A DNA stretch of 64,000 bases, taken from contig MCFE01000056.1 in NCBI GenBank assembly GCA_002104905.1, positions 124,001 to 188,000 of the forward strand, given 5' to 3'. This document shows, one piece after another, positions 1-12,049 of this stretch. The DNA comes from Basidiobolus meristosporus CBS 931.73. Lineage: Eukaryota; Basidiobolomycota; Basidiobolomycetes; Basidiobolales; Basidiobolaceae. The notes below the pieces were generated by a model. The model saw nothing but the letters and a program-made list of their open reading frames with translations. It did no database searches and was not told the DNA's origin. The first letter of the stretch is position 1. Each line of letters opens with the position of its first letter. Position numbers and translations under genes: made by a program.

Positions 1-550
1 GTCACTAAGTGGTTTCACAGATTATTTGGAAAATGCTGTCTTATATGCAAAGTTAGCTGTAAGTAATTGGGATGACTATATAGACCAAGCACTTTTAGCC
101 TTCAGAGTTATTGTCCATAACACCACCCAACAATTGCCATTTTACTTAGTGTATGGATGTGAACCAAGGATCCCAGGAGATCACACACAGCCAAAGCTTA
201 TAGATACCTTAGAAGATAAACTCAGTCAGTCTAGTAGAAACCAGCAGCTGCAGCAAAGATGTCAAGCGGTACAGACCAATATACTTCAAAGTGCAGGAAA
301 GATGAAGTAGATATTTGATAAGACTGTATCACTAGAAGCATTAACAATTGGGAACTTTATATTGCTGAGACACAACACTTGGAAGAGGTCTGAGCCACAA
401 CAGACAAGACATTTCAAGATTGTTACAGAATGTCTGTTTGCCACTTACCAACTTGTAGACAAACAAGGGAATATCCAGGAAGATTTAATTCATAGAGACA
501 GACTAAAGTTTGCAAGACTTGCTGACAATACTGAATCATCAAGATATTAG
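1..550 (+). pseudogene. Ty3/gypsy integrase C-terminal relic
   Basis: The plus strand encodes the end of a gypsy pol. An integrase-core tail with the segment ALLAFRVIVHNTTQQLPF at about 86-140 is followed after a stop near 308 by a chromodomain-like end (NTWKRSEPQQTRHFKI, then HRDRLKFARL). In-frame stops break it, so it is non-functional. The homologous minus-strand end lies at 3400-3560 and again at 11712-11988. The window begins inside the element. Confidence 0.8.
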
Positions 551-601
551 GATCACAAGAAAGAGAGTCAGGAGAACCCTCTAAACTTTAGTAGAGCAGA
601 G

Positions 602-966
602 TGTTATGGACTACTGCTTGAGTGTTTAAGCTAGATCAGCTTTTAATCATATCAATTAGTTAAATGTTTGGCCTATCAATATATTAGTGTTATCTTATTA
701 ATCAGTAGTGTTAGTCAGCAGATGAATCAGCTTATGCTTATCTGACAGAGATAAATATATCAAGTAGCATCTATTTAGTGATGCTGATGCAATCAAATTA
801 GTCATTAGCCACAACCCACATTAGGAAATATGATTAGTCAGCAATTGATCTGGCTATATGTATAAGGAGCTTCTGGAACCTCAAAGAAAATTAGTTCAAA
901 TTTTGGTGAGCTCATACTAGCTACACTCCCTATTCCTCTACAACTCTTATATCCCAACTTGTAACA
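602..966 (+). repeat. gypsy 3' LTR
   Basis: The sequence begins TGTTATGGACTACTGC and ends CTTGTAACA. It matches, in reverse complement and with many substitutions, the LTRs at 3002-3369, 7570-7936 and 11345-11711. It directly follows the integrase relic, so it is the 3' LTR of that copy. Confidence 0.8.
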
Positions 967-1099
967 AATAACAGCTCAGATATTATCATTGTTGCTTGAT
1001 ATTATCCTTGTATCCAGATCACTTCAAAATTGAAACAATAACAGCTTCAAGCATACTTAATTCAGAAAGTGGGCCCCTGAACATGAGGTAGAAGCCCAA

Positions 1100-1680
1100 G
1101 GATAATATATATCAATGCTGCTTTAGATGAAGAAGTAAAGACATTCTCACTACTTTGCAGCTTACTGCACAGGTTTGATCCACTAACACTCTCTTTTGAG
1201 AGCAGGGGGGACATTTTGACCTTGCACTATATGAAAGAAATGTATCATCACAAAGAACTCAGATGCTATGCTGAGTAGACAAGATCAAGATAATGCATTA
1301 CTGAGCCCAGAAATGCATAGAGAAAAGAAGGGAAAGCAACAGAAGTAACACAATCCTGGCTACTATAACTGCTGTAAGAAGCAAGGATAGTGGGCAAGAG
1401 ATTCAAAGAACAATCAAGTGGAAGTAAAATATATGCTGGAACAAGAAAACCATATAACAACAGTAGAACAGCTATATCTAATGAGTATTTCAGCAGTATT
1501 GAATATGGGGCACTGCAGCATATTTTTGGTACAAAGGAGAAATTCAGTAAGCAATACACTATCTATGTAAAAGCATTTACCTGGATGACTACTCTGCACT
1601 GGAAGCTACTGCTGGTGGAACTATACAGCAAAGTATGGGTGATATGTCAGGGGCTAAGACAGCAAAACAACTGAGGTAGA
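1100..1680 (+). pseudogene. copia gag zinc knuckle / protease relic
   Basis: Translation near 1350-1410 gives a decayed retroviral zinc knuckle (YYNCCKKQG, stop, WARDSKNNQ, compared with the usual C-x2-C-x4-H-x4-C). It is followed at about 1495-1560 by a protease-like segment, YGALQHIFGTKEKFSKQY, in place of the usual D-S-G-A-x-x-H-M. Stops and lost cysteines show it is dead. The assignment rests on motif resemblance only. Confidence 0.5.
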
Positions 1681-2189
1681 CTATGTGCCTAGAATAGCTA
1701 AAGGTCTACTACCTTTATTTAACTTAAGCAGGGTTTCCCACTAATCATGCACACACTTAGCATATAAATATATATCACCATTTATTGAGGGAAGGGGTAG
1801 AGAATTACACAGTAGGGTCAGCTTAATACCAAATTAACAAAATACTTGCATATATTTTGGCCAAGCCACTTGCTAGGCTATACTTCTGAGAACTCAGAGG
1901 GATATTGGTATTGCAAATTTTTTAGTTGAGAGGAAGTGCCAAACTTAGTAATATTTTGTATCATTCCGCAACTGAAAATTTACTTGGTAATTCTGCATTA
2001 GTCTTAACAGGGGGAGGACTCATCTGCAGATCTAACTTTGCCAACTTCTTTCAGGTCAATGATCCAAATACTATTTTTTCATGATTATAATCAAATAAGT
2101 ACTCTTATTAAATGTCATGCATTGAGTCTGAGGCAATTGTAATATCCTCCTTTATTTTAAGGAACATCATTTGTGCTTCCAGGTGGTGA
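1681..2189. other. AT-rich intergenic or decayed repeat, no gene seen
   Basis: No coding signal or RNA gene is recognisable. The composition matches the surrounding transposon debris. Confidence 0.4.
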
Positions 2190-2490
2190 GTAGTTTAAAG
2201 TAGAGTTAACTTCCTATCTCTCAAGTGGTCTTAAAGGTTCCAGAAGGAAGTTACTGGTAGTTGCTTGTGGCTGCCTATGGTTGATTTGGCAGCTTCTTGA
2301 TGGCTTATAAGCTTCTTTATACCTTCATTAGTTGTAGGCTATCAAGCTCTGGCTCTCACAAGGCTATAGCCCTGTCTCAATATCAAGATGCCCATGTTTA
2401 TTGTGCAAGCTATGCATTGATTCCAAACCAGAGACATAGGTTTTTATGTAACACAGTTGCCATCAACACTTTGGTGGTGCTTCATCCTGA
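2190..2490 (-). pseudogene. gypsy integrase-region relic
   Basis: The DNA resembles, with many changes and gaps, the integrase/RNase H junction of the gypsy element at about 4250-4520. Both carry the CATCTCTC...GGTCT.AAAGG.TCCA block, the ACAAGGCTATAG block and the CCATCAACA block. It is an older copy on the same strand as the 3002-7936 element. Confidence 0.55.
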
Positions 2491-3001
2491 ACTATAAGCT
2501 TGCTGGCTTCTTTCCAGATTATATTTTGAATCTGCTAATGCCCCACATATTGATTAGATTGGTCCTGCAGAAGTGGAGATATATCTCTCCTTGTATATGT
2601 TGGTGCTGATGGTACTAGGTTGTTACAAGAGCTCTTAGGTCAAGTCAGTACCTCTTAGTCCAGGATAGCTGCAAATAACAGTTAACAAGGAATATCAACT
2701 TATATCTGATGTGTCCCAGTCTACTTTTATAACAAGACTGCACTGACATATATTTCAAACTGGGAGGGGCCTAGGACATAAACAATGTGTCAGAAATAGT
2801 GGCTGAAACACCTTCCTGATAGGGCAAGTATTCTAATCAGATTTGAGCTGTCAAAATATTTGACTCTTTGGTATTTGCAGCAGCTTAATATAAGTGCAAC
2901 AACTCTGAACTAATCATTGCCAGTATCTGCCTCATATGCTGCTCTAGCTTTGCCTTTTGCTGTCAGATCTATGATCTTATGGTTATCCCCCTGCTGTCCT
3001 G
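2491..3001. other. decayed repeat DNA, no gene seen
   Basis: No convincing reading frame or motif is visible between the gypsy relic and the LTR at 3002. It is probably further degenerate transposon sequence. Confidence 0.35.
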
Positions 3002-3369
3002 TGCTACAAGTCTCAATATAAGAGATGGAGAGGAATAGTGGGCTTAGCAAGTATTGTATTCACTGAGACTTGAGCCACTTTTTATGGAGATTCCAGCCAC
3101 TCCTTGTATACTTTATGCTGAATCAATTGTTAACTGATAGTATTTCCTAATGTGGTTGTAGCTGATGCCTCATTTAATTGCATCATCATCACTAAATTAG
3201 ATCATACCCAGTTTGTCTATTTCTATGTGATAAGTATCTGCTGATTCATCTGCTGACTAATGCTACTAATTTTATAGACAACACTGATATACTAATAAGC
3301 CAAACATTTAACTGATTGATATGGCTAAAAGCTGATCTAGCTTAAACATTCAAGCAGTGATCCATATCA
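3002..3369 (-). repeat. 3' LTR of the gypsy element
   Basis: On the minus strand it begins TGATATGGATCACTGCTTG and ends CTTGTAGCA. It is a diverged match to the LTR at 7570-7936, so the two LTRs have had time to accumulate substitutions and the insertion is old. Confidence 0.8.
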
Positions 3370-3399
3370 CTCTGCTCTACTAAAGTTGAGAGGGTTCTC

Positions 3400-4300
3400 C
3401 TGAATCTCTTTTCTTGTTGTCCTAATATCTTGATGGTTCAGTATTGTCAGCAAGTCTTGCAAGCTTGAGTCTGTCTCTATGAACTAAATCTTCCTGTATA
3501 TTTCCTTATTTGTCCACTAGTTGGTAAGTTTCAAATGAACATTCTCTGATGATCTTAAATGGTCCTGGTCTTTGTGCATTAAGTTTCATCCAAGTGTGTT
3601 ACTCAGCAATGCAAAGTTCCCAACTGTTAATGCTTCTGGTAATATAGTCTTATTAAACCTCTGCTTAATTGTTTCTGCACCTTGTGATACTTTTGCATGT
3701 GCCTCTTGATGTCTTTGTTCCAATTACTGGTATCCACTTAGCTGACTGAGTTCATCTTCCAAGGCATCTGTAAGCTTTGGCTGTGTGAGATCTCTTGAAA
3801 TCCTTGATTCACATCTACACACCAAATACAATGGCAATTGTTGGGTGGTGTTGTGCACTCTAATTCAATAGGCAAAAAGTGCTAGGTCCATATGCTAATC
3901 CCATCTACTGACAGCTCCATTTGATATACTTGGTAAGCATTTTTCCAAATAATCCATTAAACCCCTCACTAACTCCAATAGTCCTGGGGTGATTTTCCAA
4001 GGTTTCCAACCATTTGATCTGCTGCATTTAAATGTAAGCTTCCAATGTCTTAGCCATTAAGCTTACTCTTCTATTAGGAAAGATATTTGTAGGGTATCCA
4101 AACTTCACAAAGATCTCATGGCAGATGAAGCCTGCTGCTCCTTGTTCACTGGCTACAGGTACAGCTTTAGCCATTAGCTGTTTAGTGGCAGAGTCAATTG
4201 CTACTAGGAGTCGAGGGTTCCATTTCCTGGTGGCTGGCAGTCTTCTAATAAAGTCAATTTCCCATCTCTCCAATGGTCTCAAAGGCTCCAAGGGAAAGTG
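3400..4300 (-). pseudogene. gypsy integrase (broken)
   Basis: The open segment at 4028-4291 reads WEIDFIRRLPATRKWNPRLL then VAIDSATKQLMAKAVP, the start of an integrase catalytic core, with the first Asp in W-x-I-D-F and a second in AIDSATK. Downstream to 3400, stop-interrupted sequence reproduces the integrase C-terminal end also found at 1-550 and 11712-11988. Confidence 0.75.
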
Positions 4301-4543
4301 CTCAGCAATTCTCTTTTGTTGTTCTTAGCTGATTTGATAATTTGGGCATGTTCTCACCAGCTTCTCAACATCTTGTTTCATTCTGGGCCACCATGCTGTA
4401 GCACTTACAAGGCTATAGGCTCATCAATTCTAGGTTGTCCATATCTATTGTGTAGCTTATGTATTAAATATAGGCCAGCAACATGAAGGAAATAGCTAAT
4501 AGGCAATATGCCTTCCATCAACAATTTGAAAGAGTGTTTCATT

Positions 4544-4846
4544 CTATGCTACAAATTGAATGGCTTCATTCTGGATCATCTTCTTGACTTCTTTATCAAC
4601 CTCATCAGGCGTAGCTTGGTCCTTGAAGTACTTTAATAATAGGCTAGCGTCATCTGATGCATGCACTAAATTGAGTTGTGCAACCTGTTCTTGCCTTGAT
4701 ATGGTATCCACAACTCTGTTGCTTTTCCCAGGGCAGTACACAATATCCAAGTCAAACTGCTGAATATATTGACTCCATCTTGTCATTCTTCTGGACAGCA
4801 CCTTCTGAGTAAACATATACTTGAGTGAGCCGTGCTCAGTCTTCAC
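4544..4846 (-). pseudogene. gypsy RNase H (fragment)
   Basis: The 100-aa open segment contains TEHGSLKYMFTQKVLSRRMT, RWSQYIQQFDLDIVYCPGKS and NRVVDTISRQ. This is the usual gypsy RNase H end (T-D-H-x-S-L, R-x-x-R-W, Y-x-P-G-x-x-N, V-x-D-x-L-S-R). The D-x-L-S-R motif is altered to D-T-I-S-R. Confidence 0.8.
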
Positions 4847-5099
4847 AGTGCACTTAATTCCTTCAAGATAGCATCTCTAGGTCTTCAAGTAGTGTATTAT
4901 TGCCAGCATCTCCTTTGCATGCACCAAATGGTACTGTTCTGCTGAGTTCAGTTTCTTGGATTCAAAAGCAACTGGGTAGTCCTTTCCTTCATATCTTGGC
5001 TCAGTACCCCACCAATTACATAGTGTGTAGCATCTGTGCCCAGAGTAAATTTGTTTCTGAAGTCTGGGATTCTTCAGCTTAGCAACTTAACAAGTTCAT

Positions 5100-6000
5100 T
5101 CTTGAGCATCTGAAAGGCAATCTGACAGCCTATGTTTTATTTTATGATGTTGTCTTTCTTGAGGATATCAGTTACAGCGGCTTCAATACTTGCTGAGAAC
5201 TTGACAAATCTCCAAAAATTGGAAACCATTCCAAGAGACAATCTGAGTTCTGATATGCTAAGGGGCTGCTTCAGATTTTTGATGACCTCAACCTTCTTGG
5301 GGTGAAAATTCACTCCTATGCTTGTCACTAAATGTCCCAGGTATTTAATATATTTGATCAAGAATCCACACTTTGCTAGCTTGCCACATAGCTTGTTCTC
5401 TCTTAGTTTCTTTCAAGCCTTTTCAATGTCCACCAAATAGTCCTGTTCTGTCTTGCTGTATATGAATATGTCAACTAGGTAGACTGCCACAAACCTGTCT
5501 AAGTACCTCTGGAGACAGTTTGCATTAATGTTATGTATGTTGCAGGGGCAATGGTGAGGCCAAAACTCATGACTAAGTACTATAGTGTCAGTATATGGTC
5601 CTCAATGCTGTTGTAGGGATGTTGTCTGGTTTCACCCTAATCTGGTTGAATCCTGACATAAGGTTGATCTTGCTGAATATGGTGGCTCTGTTGAGTTAGT
5701 CAAAAAACTCACCAATCCAAGGTATGAGGTACTTATTCCTCAAAGTAACTCAGTGGAGGGCTCTGTAGGCAATGGATATCCTAGGTATTCCATCCTCCTT
5801 TTTCACAAAAACCATTGGTACTCCCCAAGGTGACTTGCTGGGTCAGATATATCTTTACTCCAATAGCTGATCTATTTGTCTCTTCATCTCTTCCAGCACT
5901 ATTGAGCTTACTCTGTAAGGTGTCTTACTCACTGGAGGGCTATCTTCCATATCAATGGCATGATCCACATCAACAGTTGGTAGTAAGCCAACAAGCTCAT
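5100..6000 (-). pseudogene. gypsy reverse transcriptase (broken)
   Basis: At 5361-5137 the frame reads YIKYLGHLVTSIGVNFHPKK and continues VEVIKNLKQP, the gypsy segment F-L-G-x-x-V-x-x-x-G-I...P-x-K that follows the catalytic Y-x-D-D. Upstream DNA to about 6000 is RT-like but split by stops and frameshifts. Confidence 0.75.
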
Positions 6001-6473
6001 CAGGCAACATATCTGAATATTCCTTCAAAAGAGTCTGGACCTACTGGGTGCTGGAGTAGAGGAAGCCATCTGTGATGTACCATGAGGAACATTTGGGTAC
6101 CTTTTCTAAGTGCTCTGCAGATCTGTATCTTGCTAAGCTCACTTGCTTTACACACACTGGGACTGAACAGGCTGAAATCCATTCTGGCAGGTAATAGCTC
6201 ATTGGTCTTGTTGTCCCTCAGGATCTGAATAGCATGGGTCCTCAAGTATATTGATGGATTACAACCAAATGGCCAGGTTTTTCCAAGTAAAAGGTCAAAT
6301 CTGCAGTTCCCAAATATATATGCCTGTAGGTCTTCTTCATAGTTATTAATCTTCAGTCCTACTGGCAGAATAACACTGTTGATTATGTGAGAGTTCCCAT
6401 CAGCTGTTGAAACTGAAGAAGATTTGGTGGGATTCAAGTAAATTCCAGCTATTAAGGCAATTTGCTCTGACAT
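6000..6473 (-). pseudogene. gypsy aspartic protease / linker region
   Basis: This 157-aa open segment includes ADGNSHIINSVILPVGLKIN and then FGNCRFDLLLGKTW, the C-terminal half of a retropepsin-like protease (I-L-G-x-x-W becomes LLGKTW). The active-site D-S-G side at the N-terminal end, around 6480-6500, is disrupted. Confidence 0.6.
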
Positions 6474-6589
6474 GTACTCATATCATGCTCCTGAGTCAAT
6501 CATGATCTTGGCAGGTACACCATTGATTGCTCCATTGAAATATAATAGCTTCCCTGAATTTGAAGTCATTTGGGACAAGAATTCTTCTG

Positions 6590-7516
6590 TCATTTGGAGA
6601 GTGAGTTCTGAGTCTTTTGCAAGGTCACCCTCCATATTACTATGTTCAAGGGCTTCAATGTGGTTGAAGGTTCTTGTAGAATAGTGTCAATTTCTTCTCT
6701 GAGGGCAGCACTTTGCAATCTGACCTTGACAGTGACAATTGAAGCCAAGTCCTTTCTTCTTACATTTTTCTGAGGTGGGTTTCTATAGCATAGCATCTAT
6801 TTCCATTGGCACTGCTTTGGTTTGTCTTCTTTCAATATGTTTATAGCCTCTCTGATTAGTCAATGTAGGCTTCCCAACTCCAATAATAGCCAAGTCATAG
6901 TCAATATCTATCTTGATGGCGTGTTCAATAGTCTGAGGTCTTTAATAATTCACTTCCTTGCAAGTTCTTTCTTTCAACCCATCAGTAAAGTATAGAACTT
7001 GATCTGGGGGGTCCATTCTTTGAGTTTGTTCAAGTAGACATCAATACTCATAGATGTATTCTTGAACCATTCCTTTCTGTCTGAGTATATGCAGCTTCCT
7101 TCTTGGTAGTGTCTGCTAGTGGGGAGGTTCAAAGGCATCTTGAATTTTCAACACCAACTCACTACATGTAAAGATAGTAGTGCATCCCATCATAGTGGCT
7201 GATCCAATCTTGCTGAGATACTACTGTAAAGCTGCATCTGCCAGGTAAGTGGCTACTTAATGTAATTTGCTTTCTGGGGCAATTCCTTTACCTTAAAGGC
7301 TACTTCAATCTGAAAGAGCCAAGTTCCCAGGTTTTCATCAACACTACCATGGGCATAGTTAACATATAGACTAAAGTTTCTCTTGACAGGGCTATGCTTG
7401 TTTTGGGTTGTGGTAGTCATCCCTTGATGCTGCTGGCTGATGAACTCAAGAAATGTAGCTGTTGGGCTGGGATATGTAGCATAGCATTCTTCTGTTCTTG
7501 ATTTTATGACATCTTG
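6590..7516 (-). pseudogene. gypsy gag-like region (broken)
   Basis: This lies between the protease region and the 5' LTR, where gag is expected. Only short frames survive, for example 6796-6590. No intact zinc knuckle is readable. The assignment comes mainly from position. Confidence 0.5.
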
Positions 7517-7557
7517 AGGGAGGCTTCTACTTTCTGCAGGATGGAGGTGCTGGGTAT

Positions 7558-7569
7558 TTGCGCTACCAA
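7558..7569 (-). promoter_or_regulatory. primer binding site, initiator tRNA-Met type
   Basis: Immediately inside the 5' LTR the minus strand reads TTGGTAGCGCAA. TGGTAGCGC is the complement of the initiator-Met tRNA 3' end used by many yeast and fungal LTR elements. This fixes the 5' end and orientation of the element. Confidence 0.6.
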
Positions 7570-7936
7570 TGTTACAAGTCTTGATATAGGAGCTGTAGAG
7601 GAGTAGGGAGTTTAGCTAGTATTGTATTCACTTAAACTTGAACTGATCTTTATTGAGGTTCCAGCAGCTTCTTATATACATTTTGCTAGATCAATTACAA
7701 ACTGATTGTATTTCATAATGTAGATTGTGGCTGATTACTCATTTGATTGCATCATGATCACCCAATTAGATCTTACTTAACATATCAATTTCTGTCTAAT
7801 AAGGATCTGCTGATTCATCTGCTGACTAATGCTACTGATTAGATAGATACACTGATATACTGATAGGCCAAGCATAAAACTAAATGCTTGTATTAAAAAC
7901 TGATCTATCTTAAATATTCAAGCTGTAGATATAACA
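7570..7936 (-). repeat. 5' LTR of the gypsy element
   Basis: On the minus strand it begins TGTTATATCTACAGCTTG and ends CTTGTAACA. It is about 367 bp and pairs with the copy at 3002-3369. Confidence 0.8.
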
Positions 7937-8788
7937 CCAAATAAACATAAACCCATAAGCTGCTACAGCATGCCCTTAAATCCTAAGAAACTCTTCTAAC
8001 TAGGTGTTAGAGTGGTAATATATCTCCAAAGATATAAATTTATGGAGAAACCTGTTGTTTATTTGATATGCTACTCATTGCAAGGATATTGTTATTAGCA
8101 GCCTAGCCAGTGATGGGGAATCTTATTTCAAAGCTTCTCTGTTGGTTAGTATCATTTTTAATTCATCCATGCAGTGAGATCATTAGTGTTGTGGTAATAT
8201 GCAACCCTGAGGACCTGTGTCACATCTATAATTTTTGCACAGACAGACCACAATACTCAGACTAGAGTATCTGAGGACATTATTCACCGCAAATAAAATA
8301 TTACAGTATGGATAAGACTGTTGTCTTCAGATATTCAAAGTAGATGGCATAGGGCTCACTCCAATTTTAGAAAATACCTTGTAGTAGTTGAGGAGTATTA
8401 CTCTTCTCACACTGTTCTTATGAAGTAGCCAACAAGGTCAATCCTCACTTAGTAGAAGTGCTAGTAAGCTAGTATATGTGCTGTTTTCAGCATCTTTTAA
8501 TGCCAGCTAAATCTATTGCAGGTGGCACATCTTAGTAATGCATTCATGATGTTAGTCATGATCCTTTTCCATTGAAATCTTTTACTTAACCTCTTGTATG
8601 CTTTAGGGGGCTAGCAAGTTCTAGTAACCTATGTATTTTGCCTGTTACTTCTTCACAGGCAGCTACTTGGGGAACCATGTCTCTGAACTCCCCTTGAAGG
8701 AATTGTATTTGATTTTCTTGTACATCATTCTATTGCCACTTTCTTTATTATTCTTTCTTCCAATTGTTTTTATGGCATATGCAAGATA
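7937..8788. other. AT-rich spacer, nothing recognised
   Basis: No recognisable coding or RNA feature. Plus-strand hydrophobic frames such as 8631-8840 have no start context or family resemblance. Confidence 0.4.
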
Positions 8789-11343
8789 CTACTCCCTCTT
8801 TTTAAAGCAGGTTGCATTCATGCAACTGTCTCTGATATGAGCCTGGCAAACTTGAATATTGCTAAGGAAGTCCACATAGTGATGTTTCTTGCCATGGCAG
8901 TGAATTATTTCAAAGATGTATTCCAGCTGTTGGAGGGCCTGATGTGCCAGCTGGCCAGTGAAGTCATTAGTATTCATCAGCCTACCAGTGCACTGAACTG
9001 AGTTGTTGTTGTGCTTTGGCAACCATAAAAGTGCATATGGGATTGTTTAATTACACTAGTAGCATTCAATTATTTTATCTTGTTAATGGGACAATTATGT
9101 TTGTGTTTGGTTTGTAAACAGCTCATGTAGCCCCTTAAGTGGAATTAGCCTAAGACTTGTAGACTATGATTCTGGTGACTATGTAGAGTGTGTGTTTTGT
9201 GTAATTATAGCAGTGTCATTCAGCTATGTGGTCATATTAGCTATTGCAGCTGAGATCTCTCATAAATAGAAATCTCAAAAATGAAACTCATCAGATTACA
9301 TGCATGCATTCTACTGATATTCTCACATAAGCTTACCAGTATTCTGCTGGTGCTTTTCCTTCAAGCCTTTGGCTCCAATATCAGGGCCAATTGGTAGGAA
9401 ACTGAGTACCATAACTACCAACAATGCTTGTTGGTCTTGACTCTTCCTTGATATTATAGCTACAATTATGCCAAGTATTTATGGCCTGATATATTATGTG
9501 TTTACATTTCAAGAATCTTAGAGCTCATCTTATAATTTCATTGTCATCAACTGGCTTTCTCTTGTTTTTCTCTCAGGTAGGATGTTGAATATTTCCTTAG
9601 CTGATGGTACTATCAATATCTTTTTAGTCCCTATGAGAGTAATTTGGCTCCACAGGTAGATCCACTCTGGATCAGCCACCAGGATCTCACATAAGGGCCA
9701 TTAAAATGCCAGCAGCTTGTAATGACTTATGCATTTTACAATCTTGTGAGAGTATAGCAATGGTGTTATGCAGTATTCATAATTAAATACAGTATCAAAC
9801 CTGACATTATTAAAATGGACTTCTTGTGTGGCTTGCATGGCACTTGAACAGTCTTACAACAGTCTGTAATTATATGAGAGAACCTAACAAGCCAATCTAT
9901 ACAGTTCCCATATATGGTCAAGAGCTTGATGGGGCATTGACTGCATATGTGGGGCCTCTGTTAGTATTGTTGTAACAGTACACTGGCCCACAGCTATTCC
10001 TTTAGAATGCTGCATTACCAATTTACCAAAGGGTATTTCACTTTTCCACTGCCTCCTTCTGTCATTGATATACTCTACTGTAGCATCACACATCATTATT
10101 TGTTTACCCACTGCCACTATTGATATTTCATACATGGTTTAAATAACAAACTATGGCATCCTGCTTATTGACCACTATACATGTAATCCTCTTGATGAGA
10201 TTAATGTTGAAATATTTGAGAGATTTACTAGAAGTGAATATTCAAGTTAGAAGATTTGCATAATATTTACCTGTTATTTGATTGAGTTACAGCCCAGTAT
10301 TTATGTATATTGCAATACAACATAGATGTGCCAATTTGATCATTATTAAGGGAATTTCAAGGGTACATGTGCCAAGTTCCAGCTCATTTGGACAAGTTTC
10401 AGATTTTCCTAAGATTCTGTAATTCACTAATTTCTAATACTTAGCAAGTAACTTACAAACCAATGACAAGTAAATAATATGAGATACAATACTTAGCTAA
10501 GAGCTAGCTCACAGTATATCAATAATGAGGTGGATTCCAAATTATTTCAACAATTGGCAAATGGTAGTACTTGTAACCTGGCACATCTTCCTATCCCCCC
10601 ACACGTAGAGTTTGTAGGAAACTCCCAGAAGGTGAAGCAAAGTCCAATATTCTCCACACACCAAGCAAGATAGATTATAGAGGTATCACCATAGGGGCAG
10701 AGATATATGCACCCTGCTTTATACTAGTAATACAATGATTCAAGTCCTGACATGAACTCCTTGCATAAAAGCTGGAGATGCTTAAAGCTAGCATTGGTAA
10801 TCTATTACTGAATTAGTATTTCTACAATGCTAACATATGGCTCCCATTGCTTTCAGTGTACTCTGGGTAAAAATTGTTTTGGATATCAACTTTTACAAAT
10901 GCATATCCACTTCATTCAGTCCTTGCATCCATTTTGCCACATGGAGCTGTTAACATTGATTGAAGCTAGTGAGCAGAACATAGGGTAGCATATAATCTGT
11001 GATATCTTGTTAGTTTGTTCAAGTTTCTCCAGCATCTCAAAGGATGCATTTAGATTGAAATGTCCCATATGCACCAAGATTGTAATATTGCAATACTGCT
11101 GAAGTGCAAATACATTGTTACTAGTGGTAAGCTTTTGCTCCAGCAATTCCCTCTATCTTGGGTATCTTCAGATTGGAATAATATCATATTCTTGTTAATG
11201 GCATATAGCTTCCCACCTTTGCTACTGCTGCATGATGACTGCTCTACATTCTGTCTGTGTCATGATAATGCTCTTACTTTTGGGATTTAGATAAATGTAA
11301 TGCAGGTGTGCTTTGGAGTAGGTCCCCCAGATCTCACATATGT
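8789..11343 (-). pseudogene. CACTA/Plavaka-like (Tnp2) transposase, decayed copy 1
   Basis: On the minus strand the segment at 11335-11222 reads CEIWGTYSKAHLHYIYLNP and the segment at 11146-10916 reads FNLNASFEMLEKLEQTNK. Both align with plus-strand copy 2 at 14384-15105 (CEIQGTYSTTHAHYYYPN; FKLNEPFEILEKLERTGK). Further frames at 10135-9884 and 9022-8789 continue in the same orientation and may be its later part. The cut-and-paste transposase is shattered by stops. Its upstream side is truncated by the gypsy LTR starting at 11345. Confidence 0.6.
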
Positions 11344-11344
11344 A

Positions 11345-11711
11345 GTTACAAATGTTATATAAGAGTTGTGAAGAAATGGAAGGCTTAGCTAGTATTGTAT
11401 TTACTAGAACTTGCACTAATCTTTGTTGAGATTCCAGCAGCCCCTTACATAGATTTTGCCAGATCAATTGCTGACTAATTGTATTTTCTGATGTAGGTTG
11501 TGGCTGATGGCCCATCTAATTGCATCATCATCACCCAACTAGATCTCACTTGATATACCCATATCTGTCTGACAAGGATCTGATGATCTGTCTGATGACT
11601 AATACTATGGATTTGATAGATATTACTGATGTACAGATAAGCTAATCATAAAACTACCTGCTTTGACTAAAAACTGATCTAACTTAAATATTCAAGCAGC
11701 TGATCTTAGCA
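11345..11711 (-). repeat. gypsy 3' LTR (second minus-strand copy)
   Basis: This matches the LTRs at 3002-3369 and 7570-7936 along its whole length with scattered changes. It lies just downstream, on the minus strand, of an integrase tail. Confidence 0.75.
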
Positions 11712-11988
11712 CTCTTGCCAAATAAAGCTGAAAGTGTTCTTCTGTATCTCTTTTATTGTGATACCAGTATCTTAAAGGTTCAGCATTGTCAGTAAGTCTT
11801 GCAGGCTTTGGTCTGTCTCTGTGAACTAAATCTTCTTGAATATTTCCTTGTTGGTCCATTAGCTGGTAAGTTACAAATGGACATTCTCTAATGATCTTGA
11901 AAGGTCCCATCCTTTGTGGCTCAAACTTCTTCCAAGTGTTGTTTCTCAGCAATACAAAGTTCCCCACTGTCAATGCTTCTGGTGACAT
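11692..11988 (-). pseudogene. gypsy integrase C-terminal end (truncated element)
   Basis: The 98-aa frame begins MSPEALTVGNFVLLRNNTWK and continues EPQRMGPFKIIRECPFVTYQ and EDLVHRDRPKPARL. It is the best-preserved of the three integrase tails in the window (the others are at 1-550 and about 3400-3600). The similarity stops at about 11990, so the rest of the element is missing. Confidence 0.75.
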
Positions 11989-12049
11989 AGTCCCTATGAA
12001 AATTATTGTGATGATCCCATTAAAAGGCCATTACAGATTCTAAGTTTCA

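Larger units (their letters stand above)
3002..7936 (-). mobile_element. Ty3/gypsy LTR retrotransposon, degenerate, both LTRs present
   Basis: This is an approximately 4.9 kb minus-strand element. LTRs of about 368 bp lie at 3002-3369 (3' LTR) and 7570-7936 (5' LTR), each reading TG...CA. Reading down the minus strand there is a gag-like region (about 7510-6590), an aspartic protease/linker region (6473-6000), RT (about 6000-5100), RNase H (4846-4544) and integrase (about 4300-3400). This order is Ty3/gypsy rather than copia. Stops and frameshifts interrupt every module, so it cannot be autonomous. No clear target-site duplication was seen at the outer ends. Confidence 0.85.
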
